DNA of 64,000 nt from Bacillota bacterium (lineage in GTDB: Bacteria > Bacillota > Clostridia > Acetivibrionales > JANLFN01): NCBI GenBank assembly GCA_023421675.1, contig JAEZTC010000013.1:310001-374000 (forward strand), in the 5' to 3' direction. Shown here in pieces: positions 41,901 through 50,923 of the stretch (positions are counted from its first letter, which is position 1; each line of letters opens with the position of its first letter). The notes under the pieces were generated by a model. The model searched no databases and was not told the origin of the DNA. It saw only the letters and a program-made list of their open reading frames with translations. The position numbers were made by a program, and so were the translations under genes.

Positions 41901-43358
41901 ATGGCTACAGAGGTTAGAACAAGGTTTGCACCAAGTCCCACGGGTTATATGCATATTGGAAATCTGCGTACTGCATTATATGAATATCTTATAACAAAAT
42001 CTCACGGGGGAAAATTCATTCTAAGAATTGAAGACACTGACCAGAAACGTTATGTGGAAGGCGCAGTGGAAGTCATATATAAATCTTTAAAGCTTGCTGG
42101 CATAATACATGACGAGGGTCCTGATATAGGCGGAGAATTTGGTCCTTATGTACAAAGTGAGAGAAGATCACTGTACATGGAATATGCAAAACAGCTGGTT
42201 AAAAACGGTTCGGCTTATTATTGCTTCTGTACGCAGGAAAGACTTTCTGCACTCAAGGAGCAGTATGAAAAGGAAGGCAGGGTATTTAAATATGACAAGC
42301 ACTGCAGCAATATAAGTATTGAAGAAGCTGAAAAAAGAATAGCAGCAGGTGAGCCTTTTGTTATCAGACAGAATGTTCCCAATGAAGGAACTACTAGCTT
42401 TGATGACGCAGTTTATGGAACACTGACTGTAGAAAACAATACCCTTGATGACCAAGTCCTGATGAAATCAGATGGACTTCCGACATATAATTTTGCAAAT
42501 GTAGTTGATGACCACCTTATGAAGATTACCCATGTTATAAGAGGTAATGAATATCTTTCATCAACTCCTAAATACAATCTTTTATACAAGGCATTCGATT
42601 GGGAGATACCAACATACATACATCTTCCACCTATAATGAAATCTTCTACAGAAAAACTAAGTAAAAGGGCGGGAGATCCTTCATTTGAAGATTTATTGTC
42701 GATGGGTTATATTGCCGAGGCTGTTGTTAACTATATTGCACTGCTTGGATGGAGTCCTGGAGGAACAGAAGAAATATTTTCACTGGATGACCTTATAAGG
42801 GAATTTTCACTTGATGGCTTAAGCAAGTCACCTGCAGTATTTGACATAAACAAGCTCAACTGGATGAACGGTGAATATATAAGAAAAATGAGTCAGGAAG
42901 ATTTCTTTAAAATAGCAGAACCGTTCATAAGCCAGGGCATTAAAAACAAAAGCATTGATTTCAGAAAGGTAAGCAATGTACTTCAAGCAAGAACAGAGGT
43001 ACTGGGACAGATACCTGCTACCATTGATTTCTTTGATGAACTGCCTGATTACAGCACTGAGCTTTATGTTCACAAAAAAATGAAAACTAATGAGGAGAAT
43101 TCCCTCGAAAACCTCAGGTTTGCTTTGGAAGTACTCAAAGGTATAGCTGAATGGAATAATGATAATATTTATAATTCACTTATGTCTTTGGCAGAGTCAA
43201 AGGGGATAAAGAACAGCCAGATACTTTGGCCTGTAAGAACGGCAGTTTCCGGAAAACAGATAACACCTGGGGGAGCAACCGAGATTGCAGAAATTCTTGG
43301 TAAGGAAGAAACATTAAGAAGAATTCAGACAGGTATAGATAAACTTGAAAAAGTTTAA
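41901..43358 (+). CDS. gltX: Glutamyl-tRNA synthetase
   Basis: A 485-residue class I synthetase that charges tRNA-Glu. HIGH-type motif APSPTGYMHIGNLRTAL (residues ~8-24), KMSKS-type KLSKR (~251-255), then the anticodon-binding C-terminal domain. CAAGGAGA lies upstream of the ATG. It is followed 37 bases later by glnS, so the two related synthetases form one operon. Confidence 0.96.
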   Translation: MATEVRTRFAPSPTGYMHIGNLRTALYEYLITKSHGGKFILRIEDTDQKRYVEGAVEVIYKSLKLAGIIHDEGPDIGGEFGPYVQSERRSLYMEYAKQLVKNGSAYYCFCTQERLSALKEQYEKEGRVFKYDKHCSNISIEEAEKRIAAGEPFVIRQNVPNEGTTSFDDAVYGTLTVENNTLDDQVLMKSDGLPTYNFANVVDDHLMKITHVIRGNEYLSSTPKYNLLYKAFDWEIPTYIHLPPIMKSSTEKLSKRAGDPSFEDLLSMGYIAEAVVNYIALLGWSPGGTEEIFSLDDLIREFSLDGLSKSPAVFDINKLNWMNGEYIRKMSQEDFFKIAEPFISQGIKNKSIDFRKVSNVLQARTEVLGQIPATIDFFDELPDYSTELYVHKKMKTNEENSLENLRFALEVLKGIAEWNNDNIYNSLMSLAESKGIKNSQILWPVRTAVSGKQITPGGATEIAEILGKEETLRRIQTGIDKLEKV

Positions 43359-43395
43359 GTAAATAATAATCAGTGACATGGGAGGGTCCTTTTAA

Positions 43396-45093
43396 ATGAC
43401 AGAAGCCAATACAGAAGTATTTAAACCCACAAATTTTATTCATGAAGCTATAGATGAAGAAATAAAAAATGGTAAATATATACCACAGGACATATGCACC
43501 AGGTTTCCGCCTGAACCAAACGGATATCTGCATATAGGACATGCAAAGGCAATATGCATCGACTTTGGAACAGCAGAGAAATATGGCGGAAGATGCAACT
43601 TGAGGTTTGATGATACAAACCCAAGTAAGGAAGACGTCGAATATGTGGAATCTATTAAGGAAGACGTAGCATGGCTTGGATTCAAGTGGGACGGACTTTT
43701 TTACGCATCTGAATATTTTATGACAATGTATGAATCTGCAGTAAAATTAATTAAAAAAGGAATTGCATATGTCTGTGACCTTACAGCAGAACAAATAAGG
43801 GAATATAGAGGAACACTTACAGAGCCCGGAAAAGAAAGCCCATATAGAGATCGTTCAGTAGAAGAAAATCTTGATTTGTTTGCAAGAATGAAAAATGGTG
43901 AGTTTGCGGACGGCTCAAAGGTTTTAAGAGCAAAAATAGATATGAAATCACCCAATATAAACATGCGTGATCCGGTAATCTATAGAATTTTGAGGGCGAC
44001 CCATCACAGGACAGGAAATGAATGGTGCATATACCCCATGTATGATTTTGCCCACCCGATTGAAGATGCAGTGGAAGGAATAACGCATTCGCTTTGCTCA
44101 CTTGAATTCGAAGACCACAGACCGCTTTATGACTGGGTTATAAACAATGTGGATCTTGAGGGTAAACCAAGGCAGATTGAGTTTGCACGCCTTAATATAA
44201 CGAATACTGTAATGAGTAAGAGAAAGCTTCTGGCTCTTGTTAAGGAAGGTTATGTTTCAGGATGGGACGATCCAAGAATGCCAACTTTATCAGGACTGAG
44301 AAGAAGAGGTTATACTCCTTTTTCAATAAGGAACTTCTGTGAAAAAATTGGAGTTGCCAAAACTTCAAGTACAGTTGAACTTGCGCTTTTGGAACACTGC
44401 ATACGTGAAGATTTGAACTCAACTGCACCAAGGGTTATGGCGGTATTAAGACCTGTAAAAGTTGTAATTGATAATTATCCTGATGGTCAAACAGAGGAAT
44501 TGGATGTTGAAAACAATCCCGAGGACCCTAGCTCAGGTACCAGAAAAGTACCTTTTTCAAAGGTTATATATATTGAACAGGACGATTTTATGGAGGAGCC
44601 TCCGTCCAAATACTTCCGTCTTTCTCCCGGACGTGAGGTACGCCTCAAAAATGCATACTTTATAAAATGCGAAAGCGTTGTAAAGGATGAAGCAACAGGT
44701 GAGATAACAGAAATTCATTGTACTTATGATCCTGAAACCAGAGGAGGAAATGCTCCCGACGGACGTAAGGTTAAAGGTACTATTCACTGGGTATCAGCTC
44801 AGCATTCGGTTGATGCTGAAATAAGGCTCTATGACAACCTGTTCTCAGTACTAAATCCTTCTGAAGAGAAGGAAGGCGTAGAATTTACCGATTACATTTC
44901 GGAGGATTCACTGGAAATTCTTAAAAATGCAAAGGTGGAGCCAAGCCTTGTAAATGCCGAACCAGGAAGTAAATACCAGTTCCTCAGAATGGGTTACTTC
45001 TGTGCAGATTCGGTGCTTTCAAAAGATGGTGCTCCTGTGTTTAACCGTACTGTAGGACTTAAGGATACATGGGCAAAAGTAGCTGCGAAATAG
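43396..45093 (+). CDS. glnS: Glutaminyl-tRNA synthetase
   Basis: A 565-residue class I synthetase charging tRNA-Gln directly. The GlnRS rather than GluRS type is shown by FPPEPNGYLHIGHAKAI, NLRFDDTNPSKED, and NTVMSKRKL, plus the beta-barrel anticodon domain (VKGTIHWVSAQHSVDAEIRLYDNLF, interrupted here). Length is usual for bacterial GlnRS. GGGAGGGTCC lies upstream of the ATG. Its presence means Gln-tRNA need not rely solely on GatCAB transamidation. Confidence 0.96.
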   Translation: MTEANTEVFKPTNFIHEAIDEEIKNGKYIPQDICTRFPPEPNGYLHIGHAKAICIDFGTAEKYGGRCNLRFDDTNPSKEDVEYVESIKEDVAWLGFKWDGLFYASEYFMTMYESAVKLIKKGIAYVCDLTAEQIREYRGTLTEPGKESPYRDRSVEENLDLFARMKNGEFADGSKVLRAKIDMKSPNINMRDPVIYRILRATHHRTGNEWCIYPMYDFAHPIEDAVEGITHSLCSLEFEDHRPLYDWVINNVDLEGKPRQIEFARLNITNTVMSKRKLLALVKEGYVSGWDDPRMPTLSGLRRRGYTPFSIRNFCEKIGVAKTSSTVELALLEHCIREDLNSTAPRVMAVLRPVKVVIDNYPDGQTEELDVENNPEDPSSGTRKVPFSKVIYIEQDDFMEEPPSKYFRLSPGREVRLKNAYFIKCESVVKDEATGEITEIHCTYDPETRGGNAPDGRKVKGTIHWVSAQHSVDAEIRLYDNLFSVLNPSEEKEGVEFTDYISEDSLEILKNAKVEPSLVNAEPGSKYQFLRMGYFCADSVLSKDGAPVFNRTVGLKDTWAKVAAK

Positions 45094-45162
45094 TTATTGA
45101 TATTAATATAAAGATAATCCGAATAAGTGCTGTAATGTATTATATTTTGCATAATTATGGCC

Positions 45163-45191
45163 TTGACAAAGGTCTTATAAGTCTGTATAAT
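45163..45191 (+). promoter_or_regulatory. Consensus sigma-A promoter of the tRNA-Gly pair
   Basis: TTGACA (45163-45168), 17-base spacer, TATAAT (45186-45191), with transcription predicted to start ~13 bases before the first tRNA. Confidence 0.85.
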
Positions 45192-45211
45192 AGCTTTTGC
45201 AGCACAAGAAT

Positions 45212-45286
45212 GCGGGTTTAACTCAGTGGTAGAGTGTCACCTTGCCAAGGTGAAAGTCGCGAGTCCGAATCTCGTAACCCGCTCCA
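45212..45286 (+). tRNA. tRNA-Gly (anticodon GCC)
   Basis: Acceptor GCGGGTT pairs with AACCCGC, discriminator T, encoded CCA. The anticodon stem-loop is CACCTTGCCAAGGTG with GCC at the centre. The T loop GTCCGAAT-type (short variant) is typical of Gly tRNAs. Reads GGC/GGU. Confidence 0.96.
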
Positions 45287-45291
45287 CACCT

Positions 45292-45365
45292 GCGGGTGTA
45301 GTTCAATGGTAGAACATCAGCCTTCCAAGCTGATTGCGTGGGTCCGATTCCCATCACCCGCTCCA
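45292..45365 (+). tRNA. tRNA-Gly (anticodon TCC)
   Basis: Acceptor GCGGGTG pairs with CACCCGC, then TCCA. The anticodon loop CTTCCAA gives TCC, with stem CAGC/GCTG. T-arm GGTCCGATTCC. It is separated from the first tRNA by five bases; one transcript. Confidence 0.96.
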
Positions 45366-45369
45366 TTTG

Positions 45370-45404
45370 GCCTTAAGGTTTATAATGAACTTTAAGGCTT
45401 TTTT
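45370..45404 (+). terminator. Terminator after the tRNA pair
   Basis: An 11-bp stem GCCTTAAGGTT / AACTTTAAGGC (one G-U) with a 7-base loop and TTTTTT. Confidence 0.88.
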
Positions 45405-45453
45405 CATTGTAATTGACATCTCTTCTAGTATTTATCAAGTTTGGACAAGAATA

Positions 45454-45482
45454 TTGAAATATTGCTTTTAGCGTATTATAAT
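45454..45482 (+). promoter_or_regulatory. Sigma-A promoter of hppA
   Basis: TTGAAA (45454-45459), 17-base spacer, TATAAT (45477-45482). It overlaps an in-frame upstream ATG at 45481, which shows that the real hppA start is downstream. Confidence 0.65.
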
Positions 45483-45579
45483 GTATTCTGGTATGATTTT
45501 TTTTGAAGCCTTCCCGATTGTGGGGGAGATTCTTAATATATTTATACTATTAAATCTAAGTAAAGGGAGGATGTCTTTA

Positions 45580-48066
45580 ATGAACCTAAAAGTCGGCAAA
45601 AAGGCAAAAGCTTTTACCGGATTAATGTGTATGCTTGCTGTTATGCTTACTCCGTCTCTTGCTTTTGCTAAAGGTGAAGCAGACCTTGAGGTACCACCGC
45701 TTGCAAACGATCAAAAATTATTGCTTTATATTGGTTTGGTCATTTGCATAGCAGGGTTGCTTTTTGGTTTGTACCAATTCCGGAAAGTCAGAAGTCTTAA
45801 GGCTCATAAGTCAATGCTTGATGTAGCAAATACCATTTATGAAACATGTAAGACCTACCTTATCCAGCAGGGTAAATTCCTTGCAGTACTCTTCCTGTTT
45901 ATAGGAATATGTATTGCATTTTACTTTGGTTTCCTTCAGGACAAGGGAGTAGGCGGAGTACTTTTAATACTTGCATTTTCGGTTATTGGTATTGCAGGTT
46001 CCTACGGTGTTGCATGGTTTGGTATCCGTATGAATACTCTTGCAAACAGCAGAATGGCTTTTGCGTCATTGGAAAGAAAGCCGTTAAAGCTCCTGAACAT
46101 ACCTCTTGATGCGGGAATGAGTATAGGTGTTGTTCTCATCTGTGTTGAATTATTTATGATGCTTTCAATACTCTTATTTATACCTGGCAAACTTGCAGGC
46201 GCATGCTTTATCGGATTTGCAATCGGTGAATCCCTTGGCGCCAGCGTACTTCGTATCGCCGGTGGTATCTTTACAAAAATTGCAGATATCGGTTCCGACC
46301 TTATGAAGATTGTATTCAAGATTAAAGAAGATGACCCACGTAACCCTGGTGTTATAGCTGACTGTACAGGTGACAATGCCGGTGACAGTGTTGGACCAAC
46401 AGCTGACGGTTTTGAAACCTATGGTGTTACAGGTGTTGCTTTAGTTACATTTATCCTTCTTGCAGTTGGTAAGGGTGATACTGCTTTGCAGACCAACCTT
46501 CTTGCATGGATATTCACAATGCGTATTTTAATGATTATTACTTCAGTTGCATCTTTCTATATAAACAAGCTGTTCAGTAAAGCAAGATATAAGGATTCAG
46601 ATGATATAGATTTTGAACAGCCCCTTACAAGTCTTGTTTGGATTACTTCCATACTTTCGATTATTGTTACCTTCATAGTCAGCTACCTTCTTATCGGACC
46701 AGGCTCCGAGGTTTATGGCAAGGCAAGCTCGCTATGGTATGTTCTGGCGATAATAATAAGCTGCGGTACACTGGGTGCTGCTCTTATACCTGAACTTACA
46801 AAGGTATTTACAAGCGGAAAGTCTGCGCATGTACAGGAAGTTGTTAAATCTTCTGAAGAAGGCGGACCTTCACTCAATATTCTTTCCGGTTTGATTGCAG
46901 GTAACTTCAGCGCATTCTGGAAGGGCATGGTCTTCTTTGGACTTATGTTTGCTGCATATTTTGCAAGCCAGTACGGCTTAAGCGACATAATGATTTATCC
47001 TCCGATATTTGCTTTCGGACTTGTTGCATTCGGCTTCCTTGGCATGGGACCTGTAACCATTGCGGTTGATAGCTACGGACCTGTTACAGACAATGCACAG
47101 TCAATTTATGAGCTTTCGCTTATTGAAAGCATTGAGGATGTGGACAAACAGGTTGAAAGCGAATTCGGTTTCAAGCCTGATTTTGAAAAAGCTAAATATT
47201 ACCTTGAAGCTAATGATGGCGCAGGTAATACCTTCAAAGCAACAGCTAAGCCTGTTTTGATAGGCACAGCAGTTGTTGGTGCTACCACAATGATTTTCTC
47301 ACTTATACTTGTAATTCAGAGTGTGTTGGGAATTGCTCCTGAGGCAATTCTAAACCTTCTTAATCCATACACAATCTTAGGCTTCATCTGCGGCGGTGCT
47401 GTTATTTACTGGTTTACAGGTGCTTCCACACAGGCAGTTGCAACTGGTGCATACAGAGCTGTTGAATACATCAAGAAGAATATACAGCTTGATGAAAATG
47501 CCAACCAAAAAGCTGCAACAGAGAAGTCCAAGGAAGTAGTTAAGATTTGTACCCAGTATGCTCAGAAGGGTATGTTTAACATCTTCATATCAATATTCTT
47601 CTTTGCACTGGCATTTGCATTCATTTCTGCACCTGGAAAAATTGCTGATGGTGCTGACGCTGCAGATATTATTGATGCGGCACGTCCGGTTTCCTTCTTT
47701 GTATCCTATCTGATTTCAATAGCCATATTTGGTCTGTTCCAGGCAATATTTATGGCTAATGCAGGCGGATGTTGGGATAATGCAAAGAAAGTTGTTGAAG
47801 TTGATCTTCAGGCAAAAGGTACTCCTCTGCATGATGCAACGGTTGTTGGCGATACAGTAGGAGACCCATTCAAGGATACTTCTTCAGTAGCTTTGAATCC
47901 TATTATCAAGTTTACAACCCTCTTCGGACTGCTCGCTATGGAAATAGCAATATCCGAATCCTTTAGAAGTGTAGCTCCTTTCATAGGAATTGCATTTCTT
48001 GCTGTAGCGGTTGTATTTGTATGGCGTTCATTCTACAAAATGAGAATAACACAGAAAGCAAAATAA
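45580..48066 (+). CDS. hppA: Membrane-bound ion-pumping pyrophosphatase (divergent subtype)
   Basis: An 828-residue protein with a signal-like N-terminal helix ending AFA and then ~16 membrane helices. It hydrolyses PPi and pumps H+ or Na+. Substrate-binding motifs include DIGSDLMK, EDDPRNPGVIADCTGDNAGDSVGPTADGFE (in two parts), GDTVGDPFKDT and NAGGCWDNAKK. The GNTFKA motif carries Lys where K+-dependent enzymes have Ala, suggesting a K+-independent type. Compared with the familiar GADLVGKVE and GDNVGDVAG forms, it reads GSDLMKIVF and GDNAGDSVG, so it is a divergent lineage. Start at 45580: GGGAGG is nine bases upstream (the ATG at 45571 abuts the SD). Confidence 0.9.
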   Translation: MNLKVGKKAKAFTGLMCMLAVMLTPSLAFAKGEADLEVPPLANDQKLLLYIGLVICIAGLLFGLYQFRKVRSLKAHKSMLDVANTIYETCKTYLIQQGKFLAVLFLFIGICIAFYFGFLQDKGVGGVLLILAFSVIGIAGSYGVAWFGIRMNTLANSRMAFASLERKPLKLLNIPLDAGMSIGVVLICVELFMMLSILLFIPGKLAGACFIGFAIGESLGASVLRIAGGIFTKIADIGSDLMKIVFKIKEDDPRNPGVIADCTGDNAGDSVGPTADGFETYGVTGVALVTFILLAVGKGDTALQTNLLAWIFTMRILMIITSVASFYINKLFSKARYKDSDDIDFEQPLTSLVWITSILSIIVTFIVSYLLIGPGSEVYGKASSLWYVLAIIISCGTLGAALIPELTKVFTSGKSAHVQEVVKSSEEGGPSLNILSGLIAGNFSAFWKGMVFFGLMFAAYFASQYGLSDIMIYPPIFAFGLVAFGFLGMGPVTIAVDSYGPVTDNAQSIYELSLIESIEDVDKQVESEFGFKPDFEKAKYYLEANDGAGNTFKATAKPVLIGTAVVGATTMIFSLILVIQSVLGIAPEAILNLLNPYTILGFICGGAVIYWFTGASTQAVATGAYRAVEYIKKNIQLDENANQKAATEKSKEVVKICTQYAQKGMFNIFISIFFFALAFAFISAPGKIADGADAADIIDAARPVSFFVSYLISIAIFGLFQAIFMANAGGCWDNAKKVVEVDLQAKGTPLHDATVVGDTVGDPFKDTSSVALNPIIKFTTLFGLLAMEIAISESFRSVAPFIGIAFLAVAVVFVWRSFYKMRITQKAK

Positions 48067-48088
48067 TAAAGTCAATTTGTAATTTTGT

Positions 48089-48117
48089 GAGACTACTTGT
48101 AAAAGTAGTCTCTTTTG
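48089..48117 (+). terminator. Intrinsic terminator after hppA
   Basis: A 10-bp stem GAGACTACTT / AAGTAGTCTC, GTAA loop, TTTT tail. Confidence 0.9.
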
Positions 48118-48141
48118 TATTTTAAGGACTCTAAGTTTTTA

Positions 48142-48170
48142 TTTAAATTAGTACTGCAATATTATATAAT
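48142..48170 (+). promoter_or_regulatory. Probable promoter of hprK
   Basis: TTTAAA (48142-48147), 17-base spacer, TATAAT (48165-48170). Confidence 0.45.
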
Positions 48171-48244
48171 TAAATAGGTTATGAAATCAGGTAATTACAG
48201 GGACAAATGATTTTGGTGATAATAAGTAAAACAGGAGGTAATGT

Positions 48245-49183
48245 ATGTTTACTGTTACTCTTCGTGAGGTTATGGATGAATTTAACCTTGTAGATGTAAG
48301 TAATTGCAGCAGAATAGATGAAATTGTAATAACCACTTCGGATGTAAACAGGCCAGGATTGCAGCTGGCAGGCTATATGGATTATTTCGGTACAGATAGA
48401 ATTCAGATAATAGGCAAGGTTGAAACAACATACCTTGAAGGACTTACACCGGAGGAAAGGCTTCAAAGCCTTGATGGGTTTTTTAAGGAGGGTTTTCCGT
48501 GCGTTGTTGTTGCACGAAACCTTGAGGTTTTTCCAGAAATGTTGGAAGTTTCAAAGAAGTATGATATTCCAATACTAATGACAGAGGATATCACATCAAG
48601 ATTTTTAAGCGGCCTTATAAGGTATCTGAATGTACAGCTTGCACCCAGGGTAACGCGGCATGGAGTACTTGTAGAGGTTTATGGTGAAGGTATTCTTATA
48701 ATGGGTGAAAGCGGAGTTGGTAAAAGTGAAACTGCTCTCGAGCTTGTAAGAAGGGGACATAGACTTGTTGCAGATGACCTTGTGGAAATAAGAAAAGTTT
48801 CAGATCAGTCTCTTCTTGGTACAGCACCGGAAATCATAAGACACTTTATTGAAATAAGGGGTATCGGAATACTTGATGTAAAGAACTTATACGGTGTAGG
48901 TGCCGTTAAAATGATGGAGAATATAAATCTTGTTATAAATCTCGAGCTTTGGGATGAAAAGAAAAACTATGACAGGCTTGGATTAGTTGACGAATTTACA
49001 GATATACTTGGAATAAAGGTGCCTTCACTGAATATTCCGGTAAGGCCTGGACGTAACCTTGCTATAATCGTGGAAGTTGCTGCTATGAACAACAGGCAGA
49101 AGAAGATGGGTTACAATGCAGCTAAGGTATTTGAGCAGAGGATAATGAAGGAAATTAACAAAAGCGAAAACCAGGAGGACTAG
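48245..49183 (+). CDS. hprK: HPr kinase/phosphorylase
   Basis: A 312-residue bifunctional enzyme that phosphorylates or dephosphorylates HPr Ser-46 and controls carbon catabolite repression in Firmicutes. The N-terminal MurF-like domain (~1-130) is followed by the kinase domain with conserved His in VTRHGVLVEV, P-loop GESGVGKSETALEL (~153-160) and signature EIRGIGILDVKNLYG (part). ACAGGAGG lies upstream of the ATG. Followed three bases later by a PHP gene. Confidence 0.96.
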   Translation: MFTVTLREVMDEFNLVDVSNCSRIDEIVITTSDVNRPGLQLAGYMDYFGTDRIQIIGKVETTYLEGLTPEERLQSLDGFFKEGFPCVVVARNLEVFPEMLEVSKKYDIPILMTEDITSRFLSGLIRYLNVQLAPRVTRHGVLVEVYGEGILIMGESGVGKSETALELVRRGHRLVADDLVEIRKVSDQSLLGTAPEIIRHFIEIRGIGILDVKNLYGVGAVKMMENINLVINLELWDEKKNYDRLGLVDEFTDILGIKVPSLNIPVRPGRNLAIIVEVAAMNNRQKKMGYNAAKVFEQRIMKEINKSENQED

Positions 49184-49186
49184 CAA

Positions 49187-49918
49187 TTGAATTTAGTTGT
49201 AGATGGACATACCCACAGCATTGCAAGCATACATGCATATAGTACCATACAGGAGATGGCAAGGGAAGCGGCAGCAAATGGAATAGAAATGTTTGCATTA
49301 ACCGACCATGGACCTGCAATTCATGCAACTCATGAATTCTATTTTTCCAATCTTAAAACCATACCTCATGCAATTTATGGAGTAAGGGTTTTAAAGGGGA
49401 TTGAAGCCAACATTATAGATTTCAAAGGTTCATTGGATCTTGATATTAAGTATCTTAAAAATCTGGATTATGTAATTGCAAGTTTTCATGATGTTGTAAT
49501 ACTTCCAGCAAGTACAGAGGAACATACAAATGCATTAATAGAGGTTTTGAAGAATCCTTTGGTTGATACCCTGGGGCATCCGGGAAACCCTGCATTTTCG
49601 GTAGATATAGATACTGTAGTGAAAACTGTAAGGGATTATGGCAAACTTATAGAAATCAATAATCATTCATTTGAAGCAAGAGCAGGGTCTTCGGATAATT
49701 GCAGAGAATTTATAATGAAATGTATTAAGTATGGTGTTAAAATGGTTTGTTCAAGCGATGCACATATCAGCTTTGAAGTAGGTAAATTTGATAAGATAAG
49801 TACTCTTTTAGAAGAATGTAATGTTCCTGATGAGTTGATAATGAGTAAATCAGCTGACAGATTTGAGGAATATCTTAAGGTAAAGGCTCAAAGGCTTAAA
49901 GCTGCTAATATCGCCTGA
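49187..49918 (+). CDS. PHP-domain phosphoesterase (YcdX-like)
   Basis: A 243-residue PHP-superfamily metal-dependent phosphatase. Metal ligands: DGHTHS, TDHGP, HATHE, the central Glu in KGIEANI, SFHDV, GHPG and SSDAHIS. This arrangement is that of the YcdX/DR-type group; substrate unknown. TTG start at 49187 with CAGGAGG overlapping the end of hprK. Co-transcribed with hprK. Confidence 0.88.
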   Translation: MNLVVDGHTHSIASIHAYSTIQEMAREAAANGIEMFALTDHGPAIHATHEFYFSNLKTIPHAIYGVRVLKGIEANIIDFKGSLDLDIKYLKNLDYVIASFHDVVILPASTEEHTNALIEVLKNPLVDTLGHPGNPAFSVDIDTVVKTVRDYGKLIEINNHSFEARAGSSDNCREFIMKCIKYGVKMVCSSDAHISFEVGKFDKISTLLEECNVPDELIMSKSADRFEEYLKVKAQRLKAANIA

Positions 49919-49941
49919 TATGTTTAATATTTATACTATTG

Positions 49942-49969
49942 TTGACCTTATAATAGTAGAATATATTAT
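49942..49969 (+). promoter_or_regulatory. Promoter of the murB-rapZ-yvcK-whiA group
   Basis: TTGACC (49942-49947), 16-base spacer, TATTAT (49964-49969). The predicted start (~49976) lies only a few bases before the in-frame ATG at 49979, which argues for the later murB start. Confidence 0.55.
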
Positions 49970-50005
49970 AAAAGGTGAATGCAAGCATATAAGGGAGTGG
50001 AATTA

Positions 50006-50920
50006 TTGGAGAAAGAGCAAATAGCGTATTTGCTTGGTCAGATAGCCGGGTCCGAAAATGTATATACTGATCAGCCTATGAGTCAGCATACCTCATTCCG
50101 TATAGGTGGTCCGGCGGATATATTGGTAAAACCCTGTAGTGTGGAACAGCTTTCAGACATATTTATGTTTTGTAATAAAGAAGGGATTCCTTTTTTTGTG
50201 ATGGGAAACGGAACCAATCTGATTGTAAGGGATAAGGGAATAAGAGGCTTAGTAATAAAGGTATATGACAATTTGAACAAATACAGGGTAAACGGTGACA
50301 TAATAGAAGCAGAGGCGGGTATACTCCTTTCGCGGCTTGCTAACATTGCACTTGAAAATGAACTGTCAGGATTGGAATTTGCATCAGGTATTCCGGGTAC
50401 GCTTGGCGGCGCAGTAACAATGAATGCTGGTGCTTATGGCGGAGAAATGAAGGATATTATAATACAAACGCAATATATGTCTCCTGATGGTAAAATAAAT
50501 ACAATTGAAGGCGAGCAGCACAATTTCGGATACCGATCAAGCTTTATTCAATCAGAAGGCGGAATAGTGCTTAAGTCATATTTGAAGCTGAAAAAGGCAG
50601 CCTATGATTCTATAAAATCTGTTATGACAGAGCTTTCAGCAAAAAGATGTGATAAGCAGCCTCTCAATATGCCAAGTGCGGGAAGTGTTTTTAAACGTCC
50701 AGTCGGATATTTTGCAGGAAAGCTTATTGAGGATTGTGGACTTAGAGGCTTTAGAATAGGCGGCGCAGAGGTGTCTTCCAAGCACTGTGGGTTTATTGTT
50801 AATACAGGCAACGCGACTGCGGAGGATGTTATAAACCTTATAAAGCATGTACAGGAAACTGTAATGAATAATTTTGGTGTAGAGCTTAAAACAGAAATCA
50901 GGATAGTTGGGGAAGAATAA
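50006..50920 (+). CDS. murB: UDP-N-acetylenolpyruvoylglucosamine reductase
   Basis: A 304-residue FAD/NADPH enzyme that completes UDP-MurNAc synthesis (type II MurB without the Y-loop). Visible motifs: TSFRIGGPADILVKP, GNGTNLIVRD, SGLEFASGIPGTLGGAVTMNAGAYGGEM (in parts), YRSSF, PSAGSVFKRP with the catalytic Ser, and a C-terminal Glu in LKTEIRIVGE. A TTG at 50006 is chosen with AAGGGAGTGG upstream; the ATG at 49979 has an SD at only one base spacing and would be almost leaderless. It leads the murB-rapZ-yvcK-whiA cluster. Confidence 0.93.
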   Translation: MEKEQIAYLLGQIAGSENVYTDQPMSQHTSFRIGGPADILVKPCSVEQLSDIFMFCNKEGIPFFVMGNGTNLIVRDKGIRGLVIKVYDNLNKYRVNGDIIEAEAGILLSRLANIALENELSGLEFASGIPGTLGGAVTMNAGAYGGEMKDIIIQTQYMSPDGKINTIEGEQHNFGYRSSFIQSEGGIVLKSYLKLKKAAYDSIKSVMTELSAKRCDKQPLNMPSAGSVFKRPVGYFAGKLIEDCGLRGFRIGGAEVSSKHCGFIVNTGNATAEDVINLIKHVQETVMNNFGVELKTEIRIVGEE

Positions 50921-50923
50921 AAG

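Noticed and set aside
45481..45579. 33-residue N-terminal extension of hppA
   Set aside because: It begins within the -10 box of the promoter, so it cannot be in the transcript; the correct SD is at 45565-45570.
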